Below, piece after piece: positions 34,942 to 43,302 of a DNA stretch of 64,000 nt. The translations under genes and the position numbers were made by a program. The notes under the pieces were generated by a model that had not been told where the DNA came from, did not search any database, and was given only the letters and a program-made list of their open reading frames with translations. How positions within the stretch are numbered: the first letter of the stretch is position 1; the number at the start of each line of letters is the position of its first letter. The stretch is taken from contig CBDFIW010000002.1 of NCBI GenBank assembly GCA_965248255.1, forward strand, positions 806,001-870,000, given 5' to 3'. Source of the DNA: JAKZVK01 sp965248255. GTDB lineage: Bacteria; Acidobacteriota; Terriglobia; Bryobacterales; UBA6623.

Positions 34942-35152
34942 CTAGGGTGCGGCGGGCTTCGTTCTCGGCGTCGAAGTCTTCGGTTGCTTGGGTGGCTTGC
35001 CAACGGGGGATTTCCAACAACGCGATGCCGACGGCGCCGAGGACGAGCAAGAGGGCCAGGGCGGATCCGACAAAGCGCGCGGCTGGCTTGGAGGCCAGCC
35101 GCGTCAGGGCTTGCCAGAGGTTGGTCCAGGTGGTGCGGAGTTTTTGAAGCAT

Positions 35153-35415
35153 GGGAGTTGCCCAGACCAATGATACCCGGGTGAGGGAGGGCAGGTTGGC
35201 CTTCGGTGGAGGAAGGCGAGGGGTTTCCTGCGCCCCTTTCAGGGCTTGTGGGGTTCTTGGGGATGGGGACCCACGGCTGAAGCCGCGGGCTATTTTCCTG
35301 GGCCCCGTTGGGGCTGGGACCGCTTGCTGACGCGCACGGTACGGGTGAAGCGGGGCGCGGCGGTCGTGTGCCCTGAGTAAGTGACCGCTCCCTGACGGTC
35401 ACGGCTCGGTTCGGG
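35153..35415. repeat. Intergenic region with REP-like composite palindrome (35231-35315)
   Basis: CGCCCCTTTCAGGGCT, a CCCACGGCTGAAGCCGCGGG hairpin and GGCCCCGTTGGGGCT repeat the architecture of the RAYT-linked units in diverged form. An almost identical copy lies at 36625-36709, on the far side of the pentapeptide-TIR gene. Confidence 0.7.
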
Positions 35416-36567
35416 CTATTCGGGGTCGGGGTGGAGGGCGGTGATGAGTTTGGCGGCTTCGGATTCGAAGGCGTCGTGGTCTTTCCAGTGGGTGAAGTCG
35501 GGGATGTAGTATTGGCAGATTTCTTCGATGAGGTCGCGGCCGAGGATGCCGTCCATCCAGGTGCGCTTTTTGATGGTGGGCATGGTGACGAGGCGGATGG
35601 GGAATAGGATGCGGCGGTTTTCTTTCTTCTCACGTTGGAGGCTTTTGCGGATTTCGAGCTTGACCCATTCGCTGTTCATCGAGTGTCGCGAGAGGACGAG
35701 CAGAAGACGGTCGTGGATTTGGAGGGCGCGGTCGATTTGGTCGGCCAGGTAGCGTCCGCCTTTGATGTCTTCGGGGGCGTACCAGACTTGGAGATTGGCG
35801 GCGCGGAGGTGTTGGTAGAGGCGTTGGGTGAAGGGCTCGTCGTGGTGGTTGTAGCTGATGAAGCAGGACTCGAATTGGATGGGCTCGTTGAGGAGAGAGG
35901 GGAGGTAGTCGATGAAGTGGTTGGGAAGGCCGACGCCTTCGAGGAAGGCGCGGGGGAGTGGGCCGGATTTGGCGAGGGTGCGGTAGTCGATGGTGGAGGG
36001 ACCCAGGTGCCGGCAGGAGTCAAGACCCTTGGTTTGGCTCAGGTCCACGGCGACGAAGAAGGTTTCCGCGATGTAGGCTCCGTGGAGGTCCGCCCTGCGG
36101 AGGTCCGCCCCGCGGAGTTGCGCCTCGCCGAGGTCCGCCTCAATTAGCTTTGCCGCGCCGAGGTGCGTCAAGCTGAGGTTCGTCTTGCGGAGGTTCGCCT
36201 GGCTGAGGTCCGCCTCCATGAGGATCACCGCGCGGAGGTTCGCCTCGCTGAGGTCGGCCTCAATGAGGATCGCCGCGTGGAGGTGCGCCGCGCTGAGGTC
36301 CGCCGTGTGCAGGTTCGCCAGGCTGAGGTTCGCAACGTGGAGGTTCGCCGCGCCGAGGTCCGCCCCGCTGAGGTCCGCCGCGCTGAGATTCGCCTGGCTG
36401 AGGTTCGCCGCGTGGAGATTCGCCTCGCTGAGGTCCGCCGCGAAGAGATTCGCCTCGCGGAGGTCCGCCCCGCTGAGGTTGATCTCGACCGTCGGATTCT
36501 TGGAGCGCCAGGCGTTCCAGGCATCGGGGCCTTGGCGGAGGATTTCGAGTTGTTTTTCGTCGGCCAC
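35416..36567 (-). CDS. Pentapeptide-repeat protein with C-terminal TIR domain
   Basis: A 383-residue protein. After a short head (MADEKQLEILRQGPDAWNAW) residues about 28-180 are about thirty A(D/N)LSxAN-type pentapeptides, forming a right-handed quadrilateral helix. The C-terminal domain (about 225-380) is TIR: FESCFISYNHHDEPFTQRLY, LQVWYAPEDIKGG, LLLVLSRHSMNSEWVKLEI, with the Glu of EWVKLEI at the usual NADase catalytic position. There is no membrane helix. The layout suggests a scaffold or sensor coupled to a TIR effector that could degrade NAD. It is 5' of the pentapeptide membrane gene on the same strand and bracketed by matching REP units. The function is inferred. Confidence 0.88.
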   Translation of the reverse strand: MADEKQLEILRQGPDAWNAWRSKNPTVEINLSGADLREANLFAADLSEANLHAANLSQANLSAADLSGADLGAANLHVANLSLANLHTADLSAAHLHAAILIEADLSEANLRAVILMEADLSQANLRKTNLSLTHLGAAKLIEADLGEAQLRGADLRRADLHGAYIAETFFVAVDLSQTKGLDSCRHLGPSTIDYRTLAKSGPLPRAFLEGVGLPNHFIDYLPSLLNEPIQFESCFISYNHHDEPFTQRLYQHLRAANLQVWYAPEDIKGGRYLADQIDRALQIHDRLLLVLSRHSMNSEWVKLEIRKSLQREKKENRRILFPIRLVTMPTIKKRTWMDGILGRDLIEEICQYYIPDFTHWKDHDAFESEAAKLITALHPDPE

Positions 36568-37267
36568 GGTGAGGTTATTATGGCGGGGTTTTGGGGGAAT
36601 TGGGGGGGGGTTGTCGAGGTCCTGCGCCCCTTCAGGGCTGGTGAGTTTTTTCGGTGATGGGGACCCACGGCTGAAGCCGCGGGCTATTTTCCCGGGCCCC
36701 GTTGGGGCTGGGACCCCCGCCGAACAGCGCCACCTGGTCGCCGCTTTGGGCCTCGCATCCCGGTGGGTTTGGTGAACGCCCTGATCCCTGATCCTGGAGT
36801 TGCACCCTGGGTTTCACGCCAGGCTTTTATTTGGGTTGCGCCCGTGGTGCTGCTGGTTACCTGCTCTTCCGAGCGTAGTAGCCGTCTGACTCAATCGACA
36901 TCTGAACAAACGTGTCAAGTTCTCGGCGGGCCGGCTGCTGTGGAGCCTCGTCGAACAGACGTTCGGCGTTACGGCGGCGAGTGCCATCTCATTCGCCCCT
37001 GCCGGGGCTCCGATCCTTGTGTTTGCGTTCACCCACGGCTTACGCCGTGGCTACTATCTCTCGCCCCTGCCGGGGCTCTCCGTTCGCAACCGATGACGTT
37101 AGCCGTTGAGGCGTGCGGACGGGCACGGGGGCCCGTCCCTACAGCGCGCGATGCCGTCTGCCGGGTAGTGGGTTCCGAGTGTTGCTGGGGTGGGCAACGC
37201 TGTGTCGCGCACCCTTACGAACCCAACAACTTGGAGCCGCCCGCTCCCCTGCGCTACGCTGGGCTCA
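36568..37267. repeat. Repeat-rich intergenic region
   Basis: No gene is supported. It contains a composite palindrome at 36625-36709 (twin of 35231-35315), a diverged copy of the 17500-region repeat at about 36750-36835, a 29-bp element TCGACATCTGAACAAACGTG at about 36895-36923 that recurs near 62019, a RAYT-type unit at 36994-37077, and a GACGGGCACGGGGGCCCGTC palindrome at 37118-37142. Confidence 0.7.
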
Positions 37268-38644
37268 GTGGCCCTGCCCGATACCATTTTGGTGGTCGAC
37301 GATGAAGCGCCGTCACGGTACGCGCTGAGTCGGGTGTTTCAGTCGAACTTCCGCGTGGTGGAGGCGGCATCGGTCTCTCAGGCGAGAGAGCGGCTGCAAT
37401 CGGACCGGCCGCATGTTGTGCTGCTCGATTACAACATGCCCGGCGAAGACGGCCTTGTCCTGCTTCAGGAGATGAAAAACGATCCCGATGCGCCGGCGGT
37501 GATCATGGTCACGGCTCACGGGTCCGAGCGGCTGGCGATCGAGGCGATGAAACTCGGCGCCTACGACTATTTGGCAAAGCCATACGAGCTGGATGAGCTG
37601 CGGCTGGTGGTCCAGCGCGCTTTGGAACGGCAGGATCTTCGCCGCGAAGTCCACGGCCTCCGCGATCAACTCGCCTCCGAGGGGCAGTTCGGCCCCATGA
37701 TCGGGTCGTCTCCGGCCATGCGAGAGCTGTTCCAGACGGCCGAGAGGGCGGCCCAGAGTGATTTGCCGATCTTGCTGCTTGGCGAAAGCGGGACCGGCAA
37801 GGATGTTCTGGCGCAGCAGATTCACGCGCGGAGTCCGCGGGCTGCCAAGCCGTTCGTGGCGCTTAACTGCGCGGCATTGCCCGAGACCCTCGTCGAGAGC
37901 GAACTCTTCGGGTACCAGAAGGGCGCTTTTACCGGCGCAGTCAGCTCGCGTGCGGGCAAGTTCGAACTGGCTCACGGCGGCACCGTCTTTCTGGATGAGA
38001 TCGCTGACATGGACCCGGCGACCCAGGCGAAGATCCTGCGTACCGTCGAGTCGGGGGTGGTCGAGCGATTGGGAGGGACCAAGCCGGTTGACGTCGATGT
38101 CCGCCTCGTCAGCGCCACCAACAAAGAACTGCAACAGGCCATCCGTGACGGAGCCTTCCGCGAGGACCTCTACTTTCGGCTGGCGGGTATCACCCTCTAC
38201 ATGCCGCCCTTGCGCGACCGGCGCGAGGATATCCCGCTACTGGTTGAGCGCTTTTGGACCGACTTGCAACGAAAGTACGGCCGGCAGGGCCCCGAGCTCT
38301 CGCGCGATATGCTGTTGGAGATTGAGCAGGCCCAGTGGCCGGGCAACGTACGGCAGTTGCGTAGCGCGGTAGAGCGACTCTTCGTCCTCGCGCGCGATGA
38401 GAAGGTGCGCGGCGACGACGTCGCGGCCGCCATCGGTCCTGGGGCTGCCTCCGGGGCGGCGCAGGCTTCGGCGGCCATCGCGCCCGACGACTTTCGCGAG
38501 GCCCGCCGGCTGTTCGAGATCGAGTTTGTCACCTGCAAACTGCACGAGCACGGCGGCAACGTGACGCGAACCGCGGCGGCCATCGGCCTCGAGCGCCAAA
38601 GCCTTCAGGAGAAGATCAAGAAGCTCGGAATCACTCGACGCTGA
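37268..38644 (+). CDS. Sigma-54-dependent response regulator, NtrC family
   Basis: A 458-residue transcription activator. Receiver domain at 1-120 (ILVVDDEAPSRYAL, phospho-Asp in VVLLDYNMPGEDG, KPYELDEL), AAA+ domain at about 140-375 with Walker A GESGTGKD, the sigma-54 contact GAFTGA, Walker B GGTVFLDEIADM and R-finger region LRDRREDIP, then a Fis-type HTH at the end (GNVTRTAAAIGLERQSLQEKIKKLG). The GTG at 37268 is preferred because the receiver begins there. No histidine kinase partner is adjacent; targets are unknown. Confidence 0.93.
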   Translation: MALPDTILVVDDEAPSRYALSRVFQSNFRVVEAASVSQARERLQSDRPHVVLLDYNMPGEDGLVLLQEMKNDPDAPAVIMVTAHGSERLAIEAMKLGAYDYLAKPYELDELRLVVQRALERQDLRREVHGLRDQLASEGQFGPMIGSSPAMRELFQTAERAAQSDLPILLLGESGTGKDVLAQQIHARSPRAAKPFVALNCAALPETLVESELFGYQKGAFTGAVSSRAGKFELAHGGTVFLDEIADMDPATQAKILRTVESGVVERLGGTKPVDVDVRLVSATNKELQQAIRDGAFREDLYFRLAGITLYMPPLRDRREDIPLLVERFWTDLQRKYGRQGPELSRDMLLEIEQAQWPGNVRQLRSAVERLFVLARDEKVRGDDVAAAIGPGAASGAAQASAAIAPDDFREARRLFEIEFVTCKLHEHGGNVTRTAAAIGLERQSLQEKIKKLGITRR

Positions 38645-38665
38645 GACCGCCTCGGACCCAGCCAT

Positions 38666-38690
38666 GTAGGGGCACGGCATGCCGTGCCCG
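38666..38690. repeat. REP-like palindrome, second copy
   Basis: GTAGGGGCACGGCATGCCGT followed by GCCCG, the same as 13291-13314. It lies 21 bases behind the stop of the NtrC-type regulator. Confidence 0.75.
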
Positions 38691-38769
38691 AGACGCCCAG
38701 GAGGGCGAATGCCCCTCTCGGGCACATGACCGAACTTGTGAAACGCTGTACTTAGTTTTTCCCTCAGCT

Positions 38770-39783
38770 ATGCCACTGCGTTTTCACAAAGTTCGAGCCA
38801 CGACTGGTCGCCTGAGCCTGCATCTCGATCTGTCCTTCGAAGACGGTGTAATCGTCGGGATCACGGGTTCGAACGGGGCGGGCCAATCCGAGTTGCTGCG
38901 CCTCGTGGCGGGAGAGCTCGCCTGCGACTCGGGGACCATCGACGGCTTCGAGGGTGCCGGCCTGGCGGGTGCCAGCCTTGACTCCGCCGATCCAGCGGCC
39001 ATTCGGGCGTCGCTAGACCGCGTGCTTGAGAGTGGAAGCCAGGCAGTGTTGGTGGGGCCTTGTTTTGCCCTGACTGATCCCGAATACCAAACCCGAGCCC
39101 TGAGGCGGTTTGACGAACTACGCAGGGGGGGGTCGATCGTGCTTCTTGCATCGCACGACCTGGCGCTACTGGAACGGCATTGTGACGAGGTCGTCGTGCT
39201 CGATGAAGGCCGCGTCCAGGACCGAGGCGATCCTCGGCTTGTTGTTGAGGCGTATCGCAACCGCCTCATCGCGAAGCAGAGGGACGAGGCACCTCCGGCG
39301 GACCTGCGCCCGGTCTCGCGCCACGGTGACGGACGCGTTCGCGTGGCCACAGTGCAGATCCTAGGCGCCGACCAACAGCCCACAAACCTGGTTCGCAGCG
39401 GGGAAGACATTCAAGTACGCCTGCGATTGGTCTTCCAAGAGCATGTTGCTGTACCCGTGGTGGGAGTGTTGATCCGCAGCCGTGTCGGCATCAACGTCTA
39501 TGGCACCAATACCGAGTTAGAGAAGACCGACATCGGACCTTGCTCAGCGGGGGACGAGGTCGAGCTACGGTTCGCTTTCAAGTGCGATCTGTGCGCCGAG
39601 CAATACACGCTTACGGTTGCCTCCCACGACCCCGACGGCACGGTGCATGACTGGCTGGAGGAAGCGATCGTCTTCACTGTAAGTGAGTCCCGCTATAGGA
39701 CGGGGGTCGCTAACCTTCATGCTCAGGTTGATGTTCTGCGGCCCAAGCGGCTACCGGAGAGCCCTGGCAGGAGCGAGAGATAG
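38770..39783 (+). CDS. Degenerate ABC ATPase fused to Wzt-type C-terminal domain
   Basis: A 337-residue protein. The first 170 residues follow an ABC ATPase but are damaged at key sites: Walker A is GSNGAGQSELL with Gln for the catalytic Lys, no LSGGQ signature is present, and the Walker B position reads AVLVGPCFALTDPE. The H-loop (LLASHDLALLERHCDEVVVLDEGRV) is kept. The rest (about 185-330) is a beta-sandwich like the Wzt C-terminal domain that recognises O-antigen glycan ends. It probably cannot hydrolyse ATP and may act as a glycan-binding subunit. No glycan permease is nearby. Confidence 0.8.
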   Translation: MPLRFHKVRATTGRLSLHLDLSFEDGVIVGITGSNGAGQSELLRLVAGELACDSGTIDGFEGAGLAGASLDSADPAAIRASLDRVLESGSQAVLVGPCFALTDPEYQTRALRRFDELRRGGSIVLLASHDLALLERHCDEVVVLDEGRVQDRGDPRLVVEAYRNRLIAKQRDEAPPADLRPVSRHGDGRVRVATVQILGADQQPTNLVRSGEDIQVRLRLVFQEHVAVPVVGVLIRSRVGINVYGTNTELEKTDIGPCSAGDEVELRFAFKCDLCAEQYTLTVASHDPDGTVHDWLEEAIVFTVSESRYRTGVANLHAQVDVLRPKRLPESPGRSER

Positions 39784-40066
39784 TAGCCCACGGCTTCAGC
39801 CGCGGCGCGAGCCGTGGGTGAACGCTGCTGACCAACGAACACCACACGGCCGGACAGGTTGCCCCTAAAGTTTCGCGCGGTCCCGCCGATAAGTACAAGC
39901 GACAACCGTTTGTTCTACTCTTCTCCTTGATGGGTCGGGGCCGTTCGTCCTTGTGGCGGGCGGCCCCGATTTTCGCTGAGGGCTCCAGGCCCCCCTAAGC
40001 CCGGCTCTGCGCCAACCGCAACGGTCGTCTTCAACCTCCACGGCCGCCTGGGCGAAGAGAACGAGT
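39784..40066. other. Intergenic region with diverged palindrome
   Basis: No gene is supported. A CCCACGGCTTCAGCCGCGG...GAGCCGTGGGTGAAC inverted repeat at about 39788-39821 resembles the central hairpin of the REP units. The stop codon of the ABC/Wzt gene lies at its edge. Confidence 0.45.
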
Positions 40067-40525
40067 ATGAAGCTGCTGGTGTCGATAGGGGTGACGCTGT
40101 CGTATCCCCTGGCATTGCTGCCCCAGGCGCCGGATGTCGCGGCCGCCCCCGAACCTGCCGCCGCGGTAGCTGAGGGCGTGGTCGAAGAGCTCAACGCGAA
40201 CGCCACGGCGCCGCCATCGGACGGCACGCAACCACTTGCCGCGTGGCGGGCGCTGGATCTTCCCGACAAACCCGATCCGTTTCGGCTCTCCCGCCTTGGG
40301 CGTCCGTGGCAACAGGCAGCACGACAGCGCCTGGAAGCCAGCAGACAGCGACATCGCGCGGCGGCCGTTCCGCATCACACCGAATCCGTTGCCGTTCGTC
40401 GCCGGGCCAGGGGTGGACTGGTAATCCCGCCGGCGGCTGCGGTGTTGACGCCTCCTGCAGCCCCCCCCCCAGCCGGACCGCGCTTCTCAACCAGTCGCGA
40501 ACTCCCCTTGAGACGATCCGCCTAA
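40067..40525 (+). CDS. Possible secreted Pro/Ala-rich protein, unknown function
   Basis: A 152-residue frame beginning MKLLVSIGVTLSYPLALLP, which could be a signal peptide, then Ala/Pro-rich sequence and several Arg/Gln-rich helices (RPWQQAARQRLEASRQRHR). A GAGAACGAG stretch lies before the ATG. Third positions are GC-rich as expected of coding DNA here, but there is no recognised domain and overlapping minus-strand frames exist. It contains a C10 run at 40461-40470. Confidence 0.4.
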   Translation: MKLLVSIGVTLSYPLALLPQAPDVAAAPEPAAAVAEGVVEELNANATAPPSDGTQPLAAWRALDLPDKPDPFRLSRLGRPWQQAARQRLEASRQRHRAAAVPHHTESVAVRRRARGGLVIPPAAAVLTPPAAPPPAGPRFSTSRELPLRRSA

Positions 40526-40559
40526 CGTCGCTGGGGTGGGCCCTGCGAAACCGCACCGC

Positions 40560-41372
40560 CTATGGTCTCGCCTCGACCTGCGCCAGCCGCATGAGGGAGT
40601 CCTGTGCAGCGGCGCGGATGTCTCCATTCGCGCTCTCAGCGGCTTTCTCGAAATGCACGCGTGCGAGCAGGAAGTCGCCCTCGACGGCGTATTGGTTGCC
40701 AAGGTTGAGATGGGCCTCATGGAGCCTTGGGTCCGCCTTGACCGCTTGGCGGAATTGCTCCTTCGCCTCGCCTGTACGCCCCTGACTTGTGAGCAGAGCG
40801 CCCAGATTGAAAAAGGCTTCCGCGAACCCGGGGTCGGAGCGGACGGCTTGCCGATAGGACTTCTCGGCCTGGGCCGCCTTGCCTCGCGCGGCCAACAAGG
40901 TTCCTAGCTCGTCGTGCGCCTGGGCCAGATTAGGCTGCAGGCGTAGCACCACCCCGAGTTGGGCCTCGGCTTCATCGAAGCGCTCGGAAGCGGCCAGTAG
41001 ACGTGCGTAGTTGAACCGTGCTTCCAAGCCATCGGGGTCAAGCGCGATCGCCTGCTTCACGTGATGTTCCGCCTGCGCGAAGTCACGTTTGGCGGCCAGC
41101 GTGTTGGCCAGATTCGAGCGCGCGTTGACGTAGTCGGGCTGAAGGCGAATGGCCTCTCGAAAGGAGGCCTCGGCGGCGTCGGCATTCCCGAGTTGCACAA
41201 AGACGCCCCCGAGACTGTTGTGGGCGCCGGGCGAGTCGGGCCGCAACCGCAGGGCCGCCATCAGCTGCCGTTGTCCTTCCGCGAATTGGCCCGTCCGCAT
41301 GTAAGCGAGACCCAGATCGCCGCGCAGCTCAGCAGCACCAGGCCGCCGCTCGACTGCTTTTCGGAGGACCAT
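40560..41372 (-). CDS. TPR domain, C-terminal part of a frameshifted cytochrome-TPR gene
   Basis: About 270 residues of tetratricopeptide repeats, seven or eight units of the form 'A...L..AL.L.P....A...LG.....G....A' (for example AELRGDLGLAYMRTGQFAEG, PGAHNSLGGVFVQLGNADAA, AQAHDELGTLLAARGKAAQA). It continues the 557-residue frame at 41329-43002 after a shift near 41410 (AEAY then GRLLANAGEYERAIMVL). In related proteins the heme domain and TPRs are one chain. Confidence 0.85.
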   Translation of the reverse strand: MVLRKAVERRPGAAELRGDLGLAYMRTGQFAEGQRQLMAALRLRPDSPGAHNSLGGVFVQLGNADAAEASFREAIRLQPDYVNARSNLANTLAAKRDFAQAEHHVKQAIALDPDGLEARFNYARLLAASERFDEAEAQLGVVLRLQPNLAQAHDELGTLLAARGKAAQAEKSYRQAVRSDPGFAEAFFNLGALLTSQGRTGEAKEQFRQAVKADPRLHEAHLNLGNQYAVEGDFLLARVHFEKAAESANGDIRAAAQDSLMRLAQVEARP

Positions 41373-43002
41373 GATCGCTCGCTCGTACTCTCCCGCGTTG
41401 GCCAGCAGCCGGCCCGTAAGCTTCAGCTAATTCGTAGTGGTAACGGCCCCCGGCGGGCTCGTACTTGCGGATCGCCTCGACGAGCTGCGCGATGCCTTTC
41501 TGCAGGTTGGAACTCGCTTTAACCTGGGCCACAGCTACGTCGAGTTGGCGCTGCGAGTCCGCAGGCAGTTGCTGTGGATAGTACAGGGCCACCTCACCCC
41601 GATACGGCTCTTCGTGCAACTCTTGCTTCGGGGCCAGCAAGTCTCGTGGCGGCTTACGGCGCTGGATGTAGTGGTCGGTCATCACCACATGGACGGCATC
41701 GTCTGGACGCCGCCGGGGCATGTGGCATTCGAGACAGTTGCCCGACGACGTGTGGCGGCCAGCGGACACAAGGCGATCGAATGCGCCGCCATGGCAGTTC
41801 CGGCACACCGCGATCGCTTCGGCGGCGGCTTCTTCACCGTGCTTGACGTCATGTGGGTTGTGGCAGGTCGTGCAGGTCAGCGCGCTGTCGCTTGCCTGAA
41901 AGCAGGCCGACTTTCGAAGACGGTAGGCCGCGTGAGCGATCTCAAACTTGTCATCGTGCCCGGTGCCGGGGGCATGGTCGAAATGGAGCATGAAGTCAGC
42001 CAGGGGTTCCCCGGGACGGTAACTAAACGCCCCCCGATCCGGCAGACGTAGCGCATGGGGCAGCGACTGGACGGTCGATTCCAGGTGGCACTGCAGGCAG
42101 ACTTCGAGCTGCTGGTCAGGGTCCAGCCGCGCCGGATTGACGATCGTGTCGCGAACGCGCCCGATCGGCGGTTCAGCCGACTCGAACACGGCGACGTGGT
42201 CGCGTCCGGGGCCGTGACAGCGCTGGCAATCGATCCCCTCGGGCATATCGACGGGGTAGGAGAGGTCGTCGCCTTCGTGCAGCGCCCCGGCCTCGAGCGC
42301 GGGGTAGCCGTCGTGGCAGAAGATACAGTCGCTGTTGGCCTCGCGGCGGAACCCCTGATGGTCAGGACGGTCGTACCCCGGGCTCATAGCCCAGTAGCCG
42401 CCGTTTTCGGCATACCAGGCGACCGGCATCTGAGCCAGCCCGCCGTCTCGTGTTCGCCACAGGTAGCTGCGCGAATGGTTGCCCGAGCCGATCACGTAGT
42501 CGATCGGTTTCTCTTCGATGTTGGTTTCCTTGCCGTCGAAACCGACTTGGTGGCGCCGTACAACGTATCGGCCGTCGCGCTCGGTCATCGTGTAGATGCG
42601 GTTGGACGCTTCATGGCGGAACGTATTGTTGTCAATGAAGTCCTCGACCATCTTGTCGGGCGTGGGCCGGTAGAACGACCGTCCCATACCGTTGCGGCGG
42701 TAGGTCTCCCAAATGTCTTGGTGGCATCCATTGCAGACGACAGGATCGACGTAGCCGGCGTCTTGGCCCGAAATGTAGACGGGCTTCTGCGGCGGAGGCT
42801 TAGTGCGGCCTGCGGAACCAAGGTAGCGAGAAAAACCCCAGTAGACACCTCCGAAGAGCAAAACGGCGATTGCGCCGAGCGCGCCAAGCAGCCTAGATCG
42901 TCGTTGCGCATGGCCCTCGCCCCGGCGCGGTTGGCCGCCGGCTCCAGGGTCTCTTTCCTGCGAGGTACGCTTCCGACTTGAACCACTCTTCTTGGACTTC
43001 AC
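41329..43002 (-). CDS. Multiheme c-type cytochrome (seven CxxCH), N-terminal part
   Basis: A membrane-anchored (LLGALGAIAVLLFGGVYWG, residues about 39-57) periplasmic cytochrome of the c554/doubled-CxxCH type. Heme sites in order are CNGCH, CIFCH, CQRCH, CLQCH, CTTCH, CRNCH and CLECH. It reads correctly to YHYELAEAY near 41410; the remaining residues are out of frame and the TPR part continues at 40560-41372. Such proteins carry electrons or reduce small N or S compounds; the partner is unknown. The frameshift may be genuine or a base-calling error. Confidence 0.88.
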   Translation of the reverse strand: MKSKKSGSSRKRTSQERDPGAGGQPRRGEGHAQRRSRLLGALGAIAVLLFGGVYWGFSRYLGSAGRTKPPPQKPVYISGQDAGYVDPVVCNGCHQDIWETYRRNGMGRSFYRPTPDKMVEDFIDNNTFRHEASNRIYTMTERDGRYVVRRHQVGFDGKETNIEEKPIDYVIGSGNHSRSYLWRTRDGGLAQMPVAWYAENGGYWAMSPGYDRPDHQGFRREANSDCIFCHDGYPALEAGALHEGDDLSYPVDMPEGIDCQRCHGPGRDHVAVFESAEPPIGRVRDTIVNPARLDPDQQLEVCLQCHLESTVQSLPHALRLPDRGAFSYRPGEPLADFMLHFDHAPGTGHDDKFEIAHAAYRLRKSACFQASDSALTCTTCHNPHDVKHGEEAAAEAIAVCRNCHGGAFDRLVSAGRHTSSGNCLECHMPRRRPDDAVHVVMTDHYIQRRKPPRDLLAPKQELHEEPYRGEVALYYPQQLPADSQRQLDVAVAQVKASSNLQKGIAQLVEAIRKYEPAGGRYHYELAEAYGPAAGQRGRVRASDHGPPKSSRAAAWCC

Positions 43003-43302
43003 TTAATCGTCAGCGTAGTGGGCCTCGGAGGCGGGAAGCAAGTTTGGCTGGGCGGGTTTGTTTCGAGGACGCCCGTGTCCCCGCGACCCGACACGCAGAG
43101 CCCTCGGCGTCAGTCTGCGCTGAGATGCCTTCGCTTCCGACCGAACGAATTACCACTGCGGTCACAAAAGGGGCCCTGAGATCAATGGAGGGAGTAGGCC
43201 GGATCAAGATCAACGAAGCATCACGCACGCGCAAGAAGACCCACCCACGAGCGCCCGCCCTCCCTTGCTGTAGACTATATCCTGGATGGTGGGATTGTCT
43301 TC
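43003..43302. other. Divergent intergenic region
   Basis: About 300 bases between the divergent cytochrome and PSCyt1 genes. Nothing recognisable; it should carry both promoters. Confidence 0.4.

Larger units (their letters stand above)
33355..35152 (-). pseudogene. Pentapeptide-repeat membrane protein split by IS5-type element
   Basis: The 5' part (ATG 35152) encodes MLQKLRTTWTNLW, a membrane helix (VGSALALLLVLGAVGIALL) and ATEDFDAENEARRTL. The 3' part (34109-33355) continues AQILLGLGGIVALYAAWR (second helix), EGQITERFTKAIDQLAA, LGGIYALERIARDS..HWTVMEVLTAYVR and pentapeptide repeats (ADLRQADLRGAHLEGAIL..). Removing the IS with one CTAG restores a single 321-residue frame. Proteins with this two-helix plus ERIARDS plus pentapeptide layout are common and uncharacterised. 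The stretch 33355-34044 could still be translated alone. Confidence 0.88.

Noticed and set aside
42055..42981. 308-residue open frame on the plus strand
   Set aside because: It is antisense to the multiheme cytochrome, which has seven CxxCH motifs.
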